The notes under the pieces are model-generated. The model made no database searches, had not been told where the DNA came from, and worked only from the letters and a program-made list of their open reading frames with translations. From assembly GCA_023052935.1 (NCBI GenBank), contig CM041292.1, forward strand, positions 149,286,939-149,350,938: 64,000 bases of DNA, read 5' to 3'. This document shows, one piece after another, positions 52,664 to 64,000 of this stretch. The position numbers were made by a program, and so were the translations under genes. Position 1 is the first letter of the stretch; each line of letters opens with the position of its first letter. This stretch comes from Piezodorus guildinii (taxonomy: Eukaryota; Arthropoda; Insecta; Hemiptera; Pentatomidae).

Positions 52664-53681
52664 ATGATCTAGTGGAGCTTACATCATTTGAAATGAAAGT
52701 AATATAAACAAGAATATATTCTAATATTATAGAAATGTAATTATATATTATAAAACTAATCAGATACAAGAAGTGTCCCAGAATTTTATATAGTAAAAAG
52801 ACCTACAAAACTCAGCAATCTTTCAATCTTTCAAAAATTTAAAGGCTGTTAAAAGAAAAAAACTTTTCTTTTTAAAACAGTAATTCATAAATTTAAATAA
52901 AAAATTAAATTAAATAATTAGCAATTGTTCGCTAAATTTAAGGTGATTTTATTAAATACGGACAAAAAAATATTAACCAAAATAAGACTTTGGACTCTCT
53001 AAATCCGATTTTCCACACATTCTTCCAAAGAAGCACGTATGTTAAAATACATTACTAAGATATAACTGTCATTTACCATATAAATCAACAAATACTTGTT
53101 TGTTAATTTTAGTACTACAAATATGACAATTTATTGAATTATTCAATTAAAAAATAATTTCAATAAAATTTTATAACTAGATCAACAGTTAAAACTAAAC
53201 AAGGAGAAATGGTCAATTATTTAATATGAACAAAACGTATTGATTCCATTAATCAGAATGATAATTATATCAAAAAAAAATTTAGGATATTTTTTTTTTC
53301 TCTTCATATCTTTATTCACCCCTGTCAGAAGATATCTGACAATCAGCAAATGTTCAAATGTGAGATCAGACATCGTAGGCATGGGGGAGGAAAGTGCCCA
53401 GCAGCACCCCTTCCTAGGCTTTAATTTAGCGGAGGAGGTCTCTCATCCAGCTTCAATTCAGCCTTCTTCTGACTGGCCTTTCAGCTATTGACATGTCATT
53501 AATCAGTCTATTATCGTACCCGTTAAGTTTACTCTGAAAACGAGAATAGAGTGTTCGTATATGTTGCTCAACTGTTGGTTGTTGTAAATCCGTGGTTTGT
53601 TTTTCAATTTTATTACACAATGTTGTTCAGGTATAAGATTTACACAAAAAAAAAAAAAAAATAAATAAATGAAAAAAATAA

Positions 53682-53685
<4 letters not shown>

Positions 53686-53743
<58 letters not shown>
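53686..53743. repeat. (AT)n microsatellite
   Basis: (TA)28-29 after an (AAAT)n tract. Confidence 0.95.
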
Positions 53744-53745
<2 letters not shown>

Positions 53746-54109
53746 CTTATGGTGAACAATAGGATTTAGCAAAAAAAATGATGTTTCCTATAATCAAGTA
53801 CGTCGAAAAAGTTCTGTAATAAAGACCACATTTTCAGTGTTCAAAATCAATTTATATAAGGTAAAAAACACAAGTCCATATAGATACAAAGTTTCTAGGG
53901 CTAGTGAGGTACGCAAAACCTTCAAAATAGCGTAAGGAAAAATTTTTTTTTTTTTTTCAAAAATGTCTTTATTGAGTACAATTACAATCTGTCCCAATTT
54001 GGACATCAATAGTGGTGGTGAAAGATAACATGAAACTACATTCATACAATATTTACACAGTATAAAATTGAGCAAGAAAACATTTAAACATAACATTTAC
54101 ACTTTGTTT

Positions 54110-54185
54110 TTTATTTATTTCTTTTTTGTGTATTAGAAAGGTTCATTATTGATAATAATAAACCGAAAAAATTGATATACTTTCA
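54110..54185 (+). repeat. Family B end fragment
   Basis: TTAGAAAGGTTCATTATTGATAATAATAAACCG matches the family B end at 45510-45536. The rest of the family is not evident. Confidence 0.45.
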
Positions 54186-55269
54186 AACTAATTATTTTAT
54201 AATTAAAAGTAATTCATTCCTCATTATGTGCTACATAACATAGTATCTTTCTTTATCAGTAGCTCATAAGATACTACTTGAAGTAATTATGCGAAATAAA
54301 ATTAGGCAGATATTATAATTACACCCATCTTGAGGGATGAGCCTAGAAAGTCGTAATAGCAGTCATTAAAGAAGATCTATGATAGAGAAATAGAGCGGGC
54401 GCAATAACACAACTGAATTCTTGCCGTTCTTCAATCGGAATTATATAACCCGGTATGGCTCCGGACCTACAGGAACAATCGGAGGATCTATCATGATGCT
54501 ATCAGCGGCCAAGATTGTTTTATAGGACTCTTCTTACGCGAGTAGAATGAGACTTACGAAATAGCAATGAAGAAGCACTTCATGGACTCATCAACTAGTT
54601 ATGCACGGATATGTTTCCGGGAACCCAAAGAAACGTTTTGTTAAATGAAGATGGGATCTTGATAATAGTAGAAATGCAGAAAGACGTGGGATTCAAAGTA
54701 AGTGAAAGCCGATGTATCTATAATATTCAGGCTTTAGGTGAAAAAACGCGAAAGCACCATTAAAAATACCAGAATAATAAGACCATCTGCCATTACAGAA
54801 GGAATCATGAATAAAATTATTTAAAAGACGACAAACACCGGTGTTTTAAAAACAGTATTATACATTTAAAAAATAATAATACAATTTTTACATCACATTT
54901 GGACTAATCGTGGGGATGGAAACACTTAAAAATCACAACACACAGTTACAAACTAACACTTCGTGGGTTGTGTGTAAAAACTAACCCTAGAAAAAGTGAA
55001 CTTATGTTATTCTTAAACAGAATATCCTTAGTATTTTTATATGTTTTGATCAAAACAATCATAATGATGGAATCCAATTTTCACATCAAAATGCAGGGTC
55101 AATAGGCTTGACACAAAGGGTCGCCATTTTTTCTCATATCAGCTGATTGCTGGTATCGGGAATACATATTTATTACTTATTTCCTATTCCCATTCTTATT
55201 CAACTATCTTTTTATATGATATGCGATATTTTCATCAAGTGATGTCTTCCAAAACTTCAAGAAGAAGAT
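54186..55269. other. No gene recognised
   Basis: 54300-54800 is less AT-rich and may be coding-derived, but no frame stays open and no motif is clear. Confidence 0.35.
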
Positions 55270-55349
55270 CTAGATCAACTGGTTCAGTTCGTCTCCACTG
55301 AAACAAAGACCCCGCCGTGATAACAATAAGAAATTAACGAACACAAGTT

Positions 55350-56516
55350 TTGAAATCTAAACCACAGCCTGGCACATCGTCTCAGGGAATGACAGACGAA
55401 TATCCTTTTTTCACACCAAATCCGTTTCAGATCCTCCATGATGAAAAAGAAGACATGGAATCTGCCCCTACACCCAGGGACCCACCACCTTCCCCCATAT
55501 TTGTCAAATGTCAAAAAATTTCAACTGCTATGTGCACAACTAGTAAAATTAACGAATCCTGGAAGCTACTCGTGCATGAGTAGAACCAACGACACAAAAA
55601 TATCCCCGGACACTGCCGAAACCTACAGAAAAATTGTTAGATATCTTACCGACATCAAAGCTGATTTTCATACTTATCAGTTACTCCAGGAGAGAGCCCT
55701 AAGGGTTGTGATAAGAAACCTACACTCTTCAACACCAACGGAAGCCGCTAAAGAGGAATTGACCGAGATAGGCTACAAAGTGCGCCAAGTTATCAATGTA
55801 CTTTAAAACATAAAGTTTCTCTACCCTTATCCTTTGTTTATTTAGAACCATCAACAGGAGTAGAAAAAAATTATGATATCAGAAGATTAAATTACACCTG
55901 TGTAAAAGTTGAAAAAACCTACACGAAGAAAGATATAGTTCAGTGCCACAATTGTCAGGCATATGGCAATACTAAAATCTATTGCCATCACACACCACTC
56001 TGCGTGAAATGCGGTGAACAGCATAAGTCTGGAGAATGCACAAAACTGAAGTCATCACCTGCAGTATGTGCTCTGTGCCTCAAGGACCATCCAGCCAACT
56101 GCAAGGGATGCCAAATGTATAAAACTATAAGGAACATATTTCAAAAACCTCAAGAATCAGAAATAGCAAGAATATCAAGACCCAGTAGAGAACCATCTAA
56201 AATTATTGATTCCAATGTATCATTTGCCCGCTTGCTGGGAGGCGGGATTCAGATTAATGAAACCGAGGCTCTGCCGGAACAACGTTTACCTCATCATTCT
56301 CAATACATTCCAAACCTACCTATTCCTCAAAGTTTCCCTAATCCTCAAAACACTCATCAACCTCAAATTTCTCATATCCCTCCTCCATCAAATGTAACAG
56401 ATCTTACCAGTTTAATGGCATCCTTCATATCCGAAATCAAATCCCTTGTTATGCCACTAATATCGCTCCTCACTAATCTAGTATCAAATTTAATCCCTGC
56501 CTTAAAAAATCCTTAA
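55350..56516 (+). pseudogene. Jockey-type gag (ORF1) with zinc knuckles
   Basis: Read through frame changes at about 55440-55500 and about 55800. The middle piece (to 55806) holds Thr-Tyr-Arg-Lys-Ile-Val-Arg-Tyr-Leu and Arg-Ala-Leu-Arg-Val-Val-Ile-Arg-Asn-Leu-His, the RNA-binding Gag core. The last piece (from about 55810) has Cys-His-Asn-Cys-Gln-Ala-Tyr-Gly at 55940 and further Cys pairs (Cys-Val-Lys-Cys-Gly, Cys-Ala-Leu-Cys, Cys-Lys-Gly-Cys), the three-knuckle nucleic-acid binding region. A Pro/Gln-rich linker and a hydrophobic tail follow, ending at 56516. Confidence 0.82.
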
Positions 56517-56529
56517 ATGACTTCACCTA

Positions 56530-57240
56530 ACTCCTTCTCCATTCTCCTTTAGAATGCGAATGGTGTTAGAAATCATACTGACGAACTGACAGCGTTGTTG
56601 CATGACAAAGCAGTTAATGTAGCACTTATTACCGAAACTAGACTAACCACTCGACAGTTCTTCAAAATACCGCAATACATGACATACCGTACTAACCACC
56701 CAGACGGCAAAGCCCATGCCGGTTCTGCTATCATTGTCCACCAATCCCTCTCTCATCATTTATTCCCACTTCCTACCTATGATTTCCTACAAGCCACAGC
56801 CATAGTAATCAAAACTTTTTCTTTTCCGGTAACCCTTACATCAGCATATTGCCCTCCCAAACATTCCATTTCCAACACCGACTTTGCATCCTTCCTAAAT
56901 TCCTTAGGAAATCATTTCATTCTGGGTGCAGACTTAAACACCAAGCACCAACAGTGGGGTTCCAGAACAACGAATTCTCGTGGACGAAATTTGCCTTCTG
57001 CACTCAACTCCCGACATTTTAACCTCCTACCGCCTGACTCTCCTACCTACTGGCCAACCAATCCTAACCGTAATTCCTGACATTCTTGACTTCTTCATTC
57101 ACAGCTGATTAGGCTCCCTTAACTTATCTGTAACTCGAGTTGATGAACTACCCTCAGACCATAGTCCACTGATCCTAAAACTATCTCTCACTCCAATTCC
57201 AAAACCCATTCCACCGTCATTCATTCGAGGCCCTGTCTTT
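56530..57240 (+). pseudogene. Jockey-type endonuclease domain
   Basis: The APE-like endonuclease that nicks the target. It starts at Asn-Ala-Asn-Gly-Val-Arg-Asn near 56553, then Ala-Leu-Ile-Thr-Glu-Thr (56620; catalytic Glu), Ser-Ala-Tyr-Cys-Pro-Pro (56838), Gly-Ala-Asp-Leu-Asn (56925; catalytic Asp/Asn), and Ser-Arg-Gly-Arg-Asn-Leu. The frame stops at 57080. The final Ser-Asp-His box (Pro-Ser-Asp-His-Ser-Pro, about 57152) lies after the stop in a different frame. Confidence 0.82.
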
Positions 57241-57689
57241 TTCGCTAAATCCTAACCAATAATATTGACCTCAGAGTGGCCCTCAAAACCTCAGATGATC
57301 TTGACGATGCGTAAACTCCTTTACCAGCGCCATTCAGCAAGCTGCCTGGACTTCCTCCTCTCCTATGCACACCAATATAAACCCTCACCAAAACAATTTA
57401 CCGCAACCCATCATCAGACCTTATCCACACCAAACGTAGAGCTAGATCAATTTATTGGCAGCGACACCCGACACCCACAATGCTGCTCTGCAACTTTTAT
57501 TGTAGGCAATTGAAGCTGGGATTGTCGACAATCCGTTCCCAGTCCTTAATTTACCTCTCTTATCTGTCAGCTCGTAACAATCCTGAGATTGTCACCAAAA
57601 TAAAAATCCATCAGTTCCCACCTCAGGGCCACACATCTCTCCAAAGTATTCACTCCTCACCCGGAATCCCACACCAATCATACCGCAAC

Positions 57690-58890
57690 AGTGCGTGATT
57701 TCCTTATGTCACCAATTCTACTTTCCTTACCTCCTAAAGCTATTAATCCCTCTGAGGTCAAATATCTTATCCGAAAACTGACCCTCCGTAAATCTCCTGG
57801 ACACGATCTCCTTACTACCCAGATCCTCCGACAACTTCCACAGAAAGCTATTATATTCCTCACATATATCTACAACTGCATCCTACGCACCACGTAATTT
57901 CCTCTGTTATGGAAACATTCCACTATTATTCTTTTTCTAAAACCTGGCAAACCGTCCAATATCACTTCGTCTTACAGACCTAATAGTCTACTCCCCATCC
58001 TCCCCAAAAGCTCCTTCTTAAACGAATCCTACACATATTAGAACCTCAAAATTTTCCTTCCCATCAGTTTGGATTCCGTACTCATCATTCCACAGTTCAA
58101 CAAGGACTCCGAGTTGTAGACTACATTTCCTCAGCTCTTGAATGCAAAGAGTATTGTTCTGGTGCATTTCTGGACATAGCGCAAGCTTTTGACCGGGTAT
58201 GGCACACTGGATTACTCTTCAAGCTGAAAATCCATTTACCCCAGCCTCTATACCTCATCCTACGATCCTATCTATCAAACCGTCCCTTCCGAATTCGTTG
58301 TGGTGTAGAATTTTCCAAACTTTATCCGGTTGAGGCCGGTGTTCCTCAAGGCAGCGTTTTGGGACCCGTCCTCTACATACTTTACACCGCCGATATCCCT
58401 ACAGATCCAGATACCTTTCTTGCAACATTTGTTGATGACACCACCATATTATCATCAAATTCCGATCCTGAAGCAGCATCACTGAATCTCCAAAGGCACC
58501 TTTCTCTTATCGAAGACTGGTGTAATGCTTGGCGAATTAAGGTGAACAAAAGCAAATGCACACACGTCACCTTCACCCTTCAACGCAAATCCTGTCCAAT
58601 GGATCATTTAAATTCATACCACTTCCTTCCTTAGACACAGTCTGGTATCTTGGCTTCTTACTTGACAAAAGATTGACATGGAAACCACATACAAGACTTA
58701 AAAGACAAGAGCTCAACCGACGACTCGGACAGTTATACCGACTACTCAACCGAAAATCTAAGCTTACAGTTTACAACAAATTACTAATCTACAAGACGAT
58801 ACTGAAGTCTATCTGGACCTACGGACTTGAACTGTGGGGGACAGCTAAACGTTCCAACATCAAACGCATTCAATCCTTTTAATCCAAAGT
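57690..58890 (+). pseudogene. Jockey-type reverse transcriptase
   Basis: Motifs in order, through several frame changes: Arg-Lys-Ser-Pro-Gly-His-Asp (57790), Tyr-Arg-Pro (57975), Gln-Phe-Gly-Phe-Arg-Thr-His-His-Ser-Thr (58062), Leu-Asp-Ile-Ala-Gln-Ala-Phe-Asp (58170; first catalytic Asp), Gly-Val-Pro-Gln-Gly-Ser-Val-Leu-Gly-Pro (58338), Phe-Val-Asp-Asp (58428; catalytic Asp pair, intact), and Tyr-Leu-Gly-Phe-Leu-Leu-Asp (58645). The Ser-Ile-Trp-Thr-Tyr-Gly segment at 58808 marks the C-terminus. Confidence 0.87.
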
Positions 58891-59103
58891 CCTCCGAATA
58901 ATATTAAATTCTCCTTATTATGTCACCAACTATACCTTATACCACGACCTTAACGTTCCATTTATTTTAGACTTGATTCCTTACAAATTTTCCAAATTCC
59001 ATCAGAACCTCATTCACCATCATATTCCTCTAGCACAATCCCTATCCAGCTACACTCATCCATACAACCTTCCTAGAAGGTTAAAACGGCAGTGGCCCCG
59101 AGA

Positions 59104-59556
59104 CATATTGTAAATATCTTTTCTGGAGTTCTGACACTGGTCAGATTCTCCTCTCATGTGCGGTGTGTTTGTGGCTCTGGCGCCCTCTCTCAGCTTCCGC
59201 TGGCTCTGACCAGTGATGCGGCTGAGAGGGAGGCGCTGGGATCCTCCGGATTCTGCTTGCCCACCACAAGTGGGGGGAGGGGAAGCCGGCTTCCGACGGT
59301 GGTTCCCCGATAAATTGTAAATATTGTATATAAGTATGAGTGTGTTCATGTTTTGTTTATTTATTTGTTAACCTAGTATTTATTTGAGTTATCAATTTTG
59401 TTATTATATACCTTTATCAATTTTAGTTTCATTTTATGTAACTTGACTTTTCTTTTGTTTTATTGTATGAATGTTATCATGTAGCAATATTATTATTGTC
59501 CATTGCGAGAAACTGTAATATATTTGAAGAAATAAATATATTAATTAAAAAAAAAA
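59104..59556 (+). other. Jockey-type LINE 3' UTR with pairing segments and poly-A
   Basis: GC-rich for this window at 59120-59315. It carries inverted repeats: 59135-59144 with 59206-59215 (10 bp, perfect), 59179-59194 with 59221-59236 (near perfect), a CCCAC/GTGGG hairpin at 59260-59274, and a perfect 14-bp palindrome GGAAGCCGGCTTCC at 59281-59294. It then becomes AT-rich and ends in a poly-A run (59547-59556). In LINEs, 3' UTR structure can be the handle recognised by the RT. Confidence 0.6.
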
Positions 59557-59594
59557 CATTTGCAAGCATTTTTTTTTTATCAATAAACGTTTTA

Positions 59595-59896
59595 GATCTA
59601 TGTTTTTAATGGAAATACACCTTTAAAGATTTTTAAGTCCTAAGCTCTCCAAAAACGTTTTTGCTGTGCGAACACACACACAAACAGACATATATTTTTA
59701 ACGGCTCCAACCTTAAATTAAACTCGCTAAACAGAAATAAAATTCAAAGGCCTGTAATATAACTTCTTGTCTATAATATTTTATCGTTATACTCGTAGAA
59801 GTGACAGGGATTCAATGACGAATATTATTAAATTAATTTTTCTAAATTAGCTATTGCCCTCGGGGGAAAAAGGAAATATTTATCAATATTTTATGT

Positions 59897-59952
<56 letters not shown>

Positions 59953-60344
59953 CAAATATATTAAATTGTATGTTTTTGTTTGGAAAAGTGGATGAGAAAA
60001 AAAAAAAACATTTATATAAAAATAACACTGAAAGCAAAATAATAATATATAGCGAACTATTTATCTGTGATTGTTGTTAATCAAAAAAATAATAAAAACC
60101 ATACAAATCAAAATCATGAAAGAATTTGGTAAACAAGTAAATAAGTTGTTTTTTTTAGTATAAGAATTAATTAACATAAAAAGTATTATACAGTAAAGCT
60201 TGAAAATAACTTATAAAATTAAGTAATTGTTATAGACAATAATTTGATTTACTTATTTCTGAATCAGGCCGAAATTAGTTGAGAAGAAGAATATTAGTTA
60301 CTTTAACTGTTAAAATATATTTTGATTAAAGAGGTAAGTGAAAG
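59595..60344 (+). repeat. Family A repeat, highly diverged copy
   Basis: Family landmarks in order but strongly changed: AATGGAAATACACCTTTAAA, an ACACACAC tract, CGGCTCCAACC, AAACTCGCTAAA, and GAGGTAAGTGAAAGT at the right. An (AT)n run at 59901-59951 lies inside. Confidence 0.55.
59901..59951. repeat. (AT)n microsatellite
   Basis: Uninterrupted AT dinucleotides inside a diverged family A copy. Confidence 0.95.
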
Positions 60345-60724
60345 TTTCGCAATACTGATGATGTATTTTTTAATTTACTTTATCATTATTCTTATTAACA
60401 TTTTTTTTGTTCACCCCTGCCTCGCCTTTTTAGGCTATACGGCTTTTTTTTCTAGTGCCAAAGAGTGAGAGCGAGGGATTCATGCCATGGTTAAAAGTCA
60501 TCTGCCAAAGAAAAAAGATATCTACATTATTTTATATCATGTATTGGTTGTGAGGTTGTTGGGAAATTCTCATTAGAACAGTAATAGTCACAATTAATAA
60601 AAAAATCATTTTTAGAGATTTGCAGGCTCTGCTATAGTTCCTGAAGTCAACAAGTAAGAGCAACATAGAAATTGATGAATAAAGAAACTTCCTCAATATA
60701 TTGAAAAAGAGAGACATTTTAATA

Positions 60725-61110
60725 AAATCTAATGGGTTCCGAGTCACTGTGGTCTCTTAGGAAATAAAGAGATTGACAAAGTGGGTAAGGAAGGTTCTGT
60801 AATTCCAACAAACAAGTCAGAAAACAGTCTATACAATGATTCTGCTAAACGAGTAGCAAGAAAAATATTGCAGAATAGTCTAAGGGAGGAATACTCAAAA
60901 TTAACTAAATGAAACCTATGTGTAGGTTGCATACCACCAGCAGAAAAACCTCCAAAGAATTCGAGTAGTAGGCAGCCCAATATATCCGCTTTGTCGTGGA
61001 GAAGTTTGTTTGTTAGTTCATTTAAAGTCACTTTATGCTACTATGGCTAGTCGGACGATGCTACAGTGGGAGTAATAAATTTGGCTATCCAGATTTAATT
61101 AGGATAGGCA
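60725..61110 (+). pseudogene. LINE RNase H tail fragment
   Basis: Encodes Trp-Val-Pro-Ser-His-Cys-Gly-Leu-Leu-Gly-Asn-Lys-Glu-Ile-Asp near 60737, the C-terminal landmark of LINE RNase H (usually Gly-Asn-Glu-x-Ala-Asp), then a post-RNase H tail with stops. The 3' part (61041-61090) recurs at 48950-49050. Confidence 0.65.
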
Positions 61111-61835
61111 TCTTTAAGGAGTACCTGACATCGCACAGGCTCGGGACCACCTTCTTACGTCCCCTCTGAAGGACGGCATGACTAAGGATTTTTTTACTCC
61201 TATTAAACAATCCTAGGACCACCTGCGTGACCTTTGTCATGGAAGGCTGTTATGCTATTCAATAGCCACCCTGCTACAGGGTCCCCTCACGGAGAAGTGA
61301 TGATACCAATGCCCTGGAAGAGTCTATCGAAATGAGAATAATTTCGTCAAACACACAAATATTTATTGGGCTGCAAGAAGACGTATGACAGTCTTGGGCA
61401 AAACTGTGCCGTAATGAATAATAAAATGATAATTGTTTTCTAAAATAATAAAAATATATAATGATAGAAAATTTTATGACACGGATAATCATCCAATTAC
61501 TTGGTTCAATATAGCTGCAGCTTCTTTTATGGCCAGGTTTATTGCCCGAAAGCAATAGAGTAAAAGCCCTTTTAAAATTCCCAGATCTAATATAGCACAC
61601 AAGCTCTTAGCAGATCCCCAGGACGGGGATAGCCATAAGAGTCAGCTGAATAATGGATGGCTGAGGAGGACCAAGGAATTCTTTATAGTGCCTTTAGCCT
61701 GGAGGTAGGAGGCAACGCTTCTATCTGCAGGTGTTGTACTGCCAAAATTCCAGTTTAAATTTTTAAAATCCCTGCTTTCTAAACCTAATTTTAACTGTAA
61801 CGATTTTTTTTCTTTCTTTTTTACAGGGGTCATTA
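61110..61835. other. No gene recognised
   Basis: 61130-61320 is less AT-rich, probably the remains of an inserted element, with no frame or motif that I can name. Confidence 0.35.
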
Positions 61836-61839
61836 TAGT

Positions 61840-62070
61840 AATTTTTTTCTAAAATCTTTAGCTTTCCAGTGATATATTATACATATATGTTACTGTCCTC
61901 ATGTTCAAGAAACCAAGATTTCATAAAAAAAAAATATTTTTTGTACTTTAGGTAGTTATTGAATTCTTTCAGCTTTTATGTTTAGTCGCTTTTTATCTAT
62001 CCTAATTAGATGATATGATCATTTTTTTTTAATCTACAATTTCAAATGGTGCTTCAATCAAACTTTTCAG
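61840..62070 (-). repeat. Family A repeat, internal fragment
   Basis: TTTCTAAAATCTTTAGCTTTCC and ATATTATACATATATGTTAC match the family in reverse orientation; it continues to ATTAGATGATATGATCATTT and then ends. Confidence 0.6.
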
Positions 62071-62297
62071 GAGAAAGAGGACCCCCTGAGATTAAAACAA
62101 GGATAGTCCATTGGGAGAACAGGTATTAGCAAGGGTAAGTAGCTGGTACTTGATGTTCCATGTAGTACTAGCTCTTGGACGATCCATTAAGTCCTCTGGA
62201 CTTGCAATGATGGTGCTAATGGTATCTGCTGTTGTTTGGAATTGGGTCGAGGGTTTCTTCGTGTACAACTAGTACGGGTATACGCTTGGTTTACAGG

Positions 62298-62355
62298 GGT
62301 CGCCTACCCAATACGCAAAAACACACACACGCACATAAGTATTGGGTAGGCGACC
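62298..62355. other. 17-bp perfect inverted repeat (hairpin)
   Basis: GGTCGCCTACCCAATAC at 62298-62314 and its exact complement at 62339-62355, with a 24-base loop containing (AC)n. The left arm is followed by a short CA repeat. Too short for a classical MITE; may be a stem-loop or the merged ends of a TIR element. Confidence 0.6.
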
Positions 62356-62449
62356 AATTTATTATAATATTTCAGAATAAGCAACGACTTGATTATAGAT
62401 AATTAAATTTTGTTTATAGAATGCCCAAAATGACACTATTAAAAAAAAA

Positions 62450-63290
62450 AAAAAAAAACTACACATTATTATACAATTTTTTATTATTTTCAAATTTCTT
62501 TGTCTCGAAAATCGTTTTCGATTTTTCTCTATCCTCAATAACAACCGAGATTCGGGGGAATTACATCTCTTTAATTTGAAACTTTTTTTTTATTTATCGC
62601 GCTTTACTGATTCTAAAACTCTATACAAATCTTCAAAAATTACTGAGTCATAGGCATATTTACAGGTGGCATTTCAATTTCATTTCTTTTTTTTTTTTTT
62701 ATGTTTTACAATTAATAGCCGTGAAATAATTCTAAAACTCTATAGAATATTTTCTTAATTTTCGAAAATAACGAACTTTCATTTTCCTTTTTATCATCGC
62801 GGTGTTCTGATCCTAAGACTCAATAAAAAAATTTTCTCTATCTTAAAAAAAGCCTGATTTATAAGCGTATTTGTGAGTAAAATTTCAATTGATTGTCCTT
62901 TTTTTTTTTTTTAAACAATTATTTGGGTTTCTTGGTGAGAAAAATCCAGTAACTTTTATCTCAAAAAATAACTGAGTCATTGAACTTAATCATTTTTAAT
63001 CCGCTTAATTGTTAGTTAGTAATAGTTAGTCAACTTTTAATAGCTTTAAGATTAACAATAATACATATAGATGTTAAGATCATCGCTAAATGTCATAGTA
63101 TTTTTGTATTGAATTAAAAAAAAAAAAAAATTGGTCTAGTAGTTTCGAAGAAAAGTCGCGGATGGCGAACAAATGGATTTTTTTTTTGGTTATTCGGATT
63201 CTACGAATCTAGAAACGTGAGCCTCAAATTTTGAGGAGGGTTAATTTTTTTTTTTGATTGTTTACAAAGGTTTATTACTAAAAAATATGA
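62450..63290 (+). repeat. Family B repeat, long copy
   Basis: Contains CAATTTTTTATTATTTTCAA, CGATTTTTCTCTATCCTCAA, a CATTTTTTATTAT..CGCGGTGTTCTGAT type segment, TTGGTCTAGTAGTTTCGAAG, GGCGAACAAATGGATTTT, GAATCTAGAAACGTGAGCCT and TACAAAGGTTTATTACTAAA. The same order as in 39310-39860 and 45430-46840. Non-coding. Confidence 0.65.
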
Positions 63291-64000
63291 AACGAAAAAC
63301 CAATCAAGACCTATATAATTACATAACGCCTAGTCCGGAATCACCTCGATATTATATAGCAACTAGCAAAGCACTATAAACATTCCCTAATATGGATTTA
63401 GGGAGAAAAATAGCAAAAAGAAAACTAGGTTTAAGGGATCAGAAACCTTAATGCAGTATTTACCAGTTTTATAAAGAAAAAAATGAACCTCTGGAACATA
63501 GATAAATTGGAATTTCGGATAGGAATAAATTGGATTTTGGCAGTAGGTATAAAGCAATCCAAACTCCTTATCAGAGATCCGACGACAAGGAAAAACTTTA
63601 ACACGAACTGATAAAACATGAACTGTGAATCTTATCGGGTCTCCACAAGGAATGAAGAAATGCTCGAGTTCTGGCCTACATACTAAAAAACTTACACGCC
63701 TATAACCAATAAAAAGTATTGGACAGATTTCAGGGAAACATTAGTACTGTTTCATAGAAGGTGATTAGGCTGAGGTCACAATCAGCAGCCATTTTTGGGT
63801 GGCCACTTTATAGAAGATGGGTGAGCTCGAGAAGGGTCTACATACTCCAGGGACACCCTAAATCTGAGATATCTTGTTCTTCTTTATTGTATCCTCCCCT
63901 ACAGTACAAAGACACCTGCATTATAGAGCTTTACCCCAGCGCCTTCTATTCTCAACCACCTGCTCCATTTCGTGCTTCTCTCCTCGAAAGCCGCTCTGGA
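63291..64000. other. No gene recognised
   Basis: The last 360 bases are less AT-rich. No open frame or motif that I can name; could belong to an element that continues past the window. Confidence 0.35.

Larger units (their letters stand above)
55270..59556 (+). mobile_element. Jockey-type LINE, near full length, frameshifted
   Basis: Plus strand. Gag-like ORF1 (about 55350-56516) with zinc knuckles, endonuclease (56530-57240), reverse transcriptase (about 57690-58890), a short C-terminal tail (to about 59110), a structured GC-rich 3' UTR, and a poly-A tail (59547-59556). No RNase H is seen. Order, zinc knuckles and RT box Phe-Val-Asp-Asp fit the jockey clade. Each ORF is broken by frame changes or stops, so it is inactive, but the coding text is much better kept than in the other LINEs here, so it is probably the youngest. 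Confidence 0.9.

Noticed and set aside
53503..53772. 89-codon minus-strand frame rich in Ile/Tyr
   Set aside because: Produced by reading the (AT)n microsatellite; low complexity.
59056..59349. Overlapping frames in the jockey 3' UTR as small genes
   Set aside because: GC-rich UTR sequence gives long open frames by chance; the inverted repeats explain its structure better.
60744..61031. 95-codon minus-strand frame
   Set aside because: Antisense of the LINE RNase H tail; the plus strand has the Trp-Val-Pro-Ser-His motif.
1..64000. tRNA or rRNA genes
   Set aside because: I scanned for A-box/B-box-like pairs with cloverleaf potential and rRNA landmarks and found none that I could support.

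Overview
The window is eukaryotic, very AT-rich nuclear DNA, most likely from an insect with a large repeat-laden genome. The reasons are two intron-containing host genes with GT..AG splice sites, a serine protease of insect digestive/secreted type, a gypsy-type errantivirus remnant with an env gene (errantiviruses are known mainly from insects), mariner and jockey-type relics and many MITE-like repeats. The species cannot be named from sequence alone. No bacterial operon, tRNA, rRNA or CRISPR array was seen.

Host genes (both on the minus strand). (1) A secreted S1A chymotrypsin-fold serine protease, exons at 17978-18133, 14653-14844, 12862-13006 and 5949-6128. The His, Asp and Ser of the triad are all present, but position 189 is Gly rather than the trypsin Asp, and the last exon with Cys220 was not found. 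(2) The mitochondrial calcium uniporter pore subunit MCU, exons at 44378-44551, 38634-38743, 34845-34994, 34061-34264 and 33267-33563, with the WDIMEP selectivity-filter motif. The exon with the mitochondrial presequence was not found.

Mobile DNA fills most of the rest. 1590-5395 is a broken RNase H-bearing LINE with a second LINE piece inserted in it. 7745-9470, 24550-25110 and 50980-52205 are three decayed copies of a second LINE family. 55270-59556 is an almost full-length but frameshifted jockey-type LINE whose 3' UTR is rich in pairing segments. 16600-16985, 47040-47450 and 47590-48320 are jockey-type tails. 25819-26370 and 46210-46690 are zinc-knuckle LINE 3' ends. 50365-50970 is a dead mariner transposase. 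19783-22646 is the 3' part of an errantivirus (integrase, env, LTR).

Non-coding repeats include at least twelve pieces of an ~860-bp family (family A) with an imperfectly palindromic end, a family B sharing a GGTTTATTATTT end, a TIR family (D) with an iterated TAGTACCTTTTGG motif, an hAT-type MITE with a perfect 8-bp target duplication, and two ~230-bp MITEs (family C) that entered one family A copy 14 bp apart, each with its own 4-bp duplication. The nesting gives relative ages: family A is old, and the errantivirus, the C MITEs and a jockey tail came later. The large blocks 28162-33260 and 62360-64000 hold no gene that I can support.
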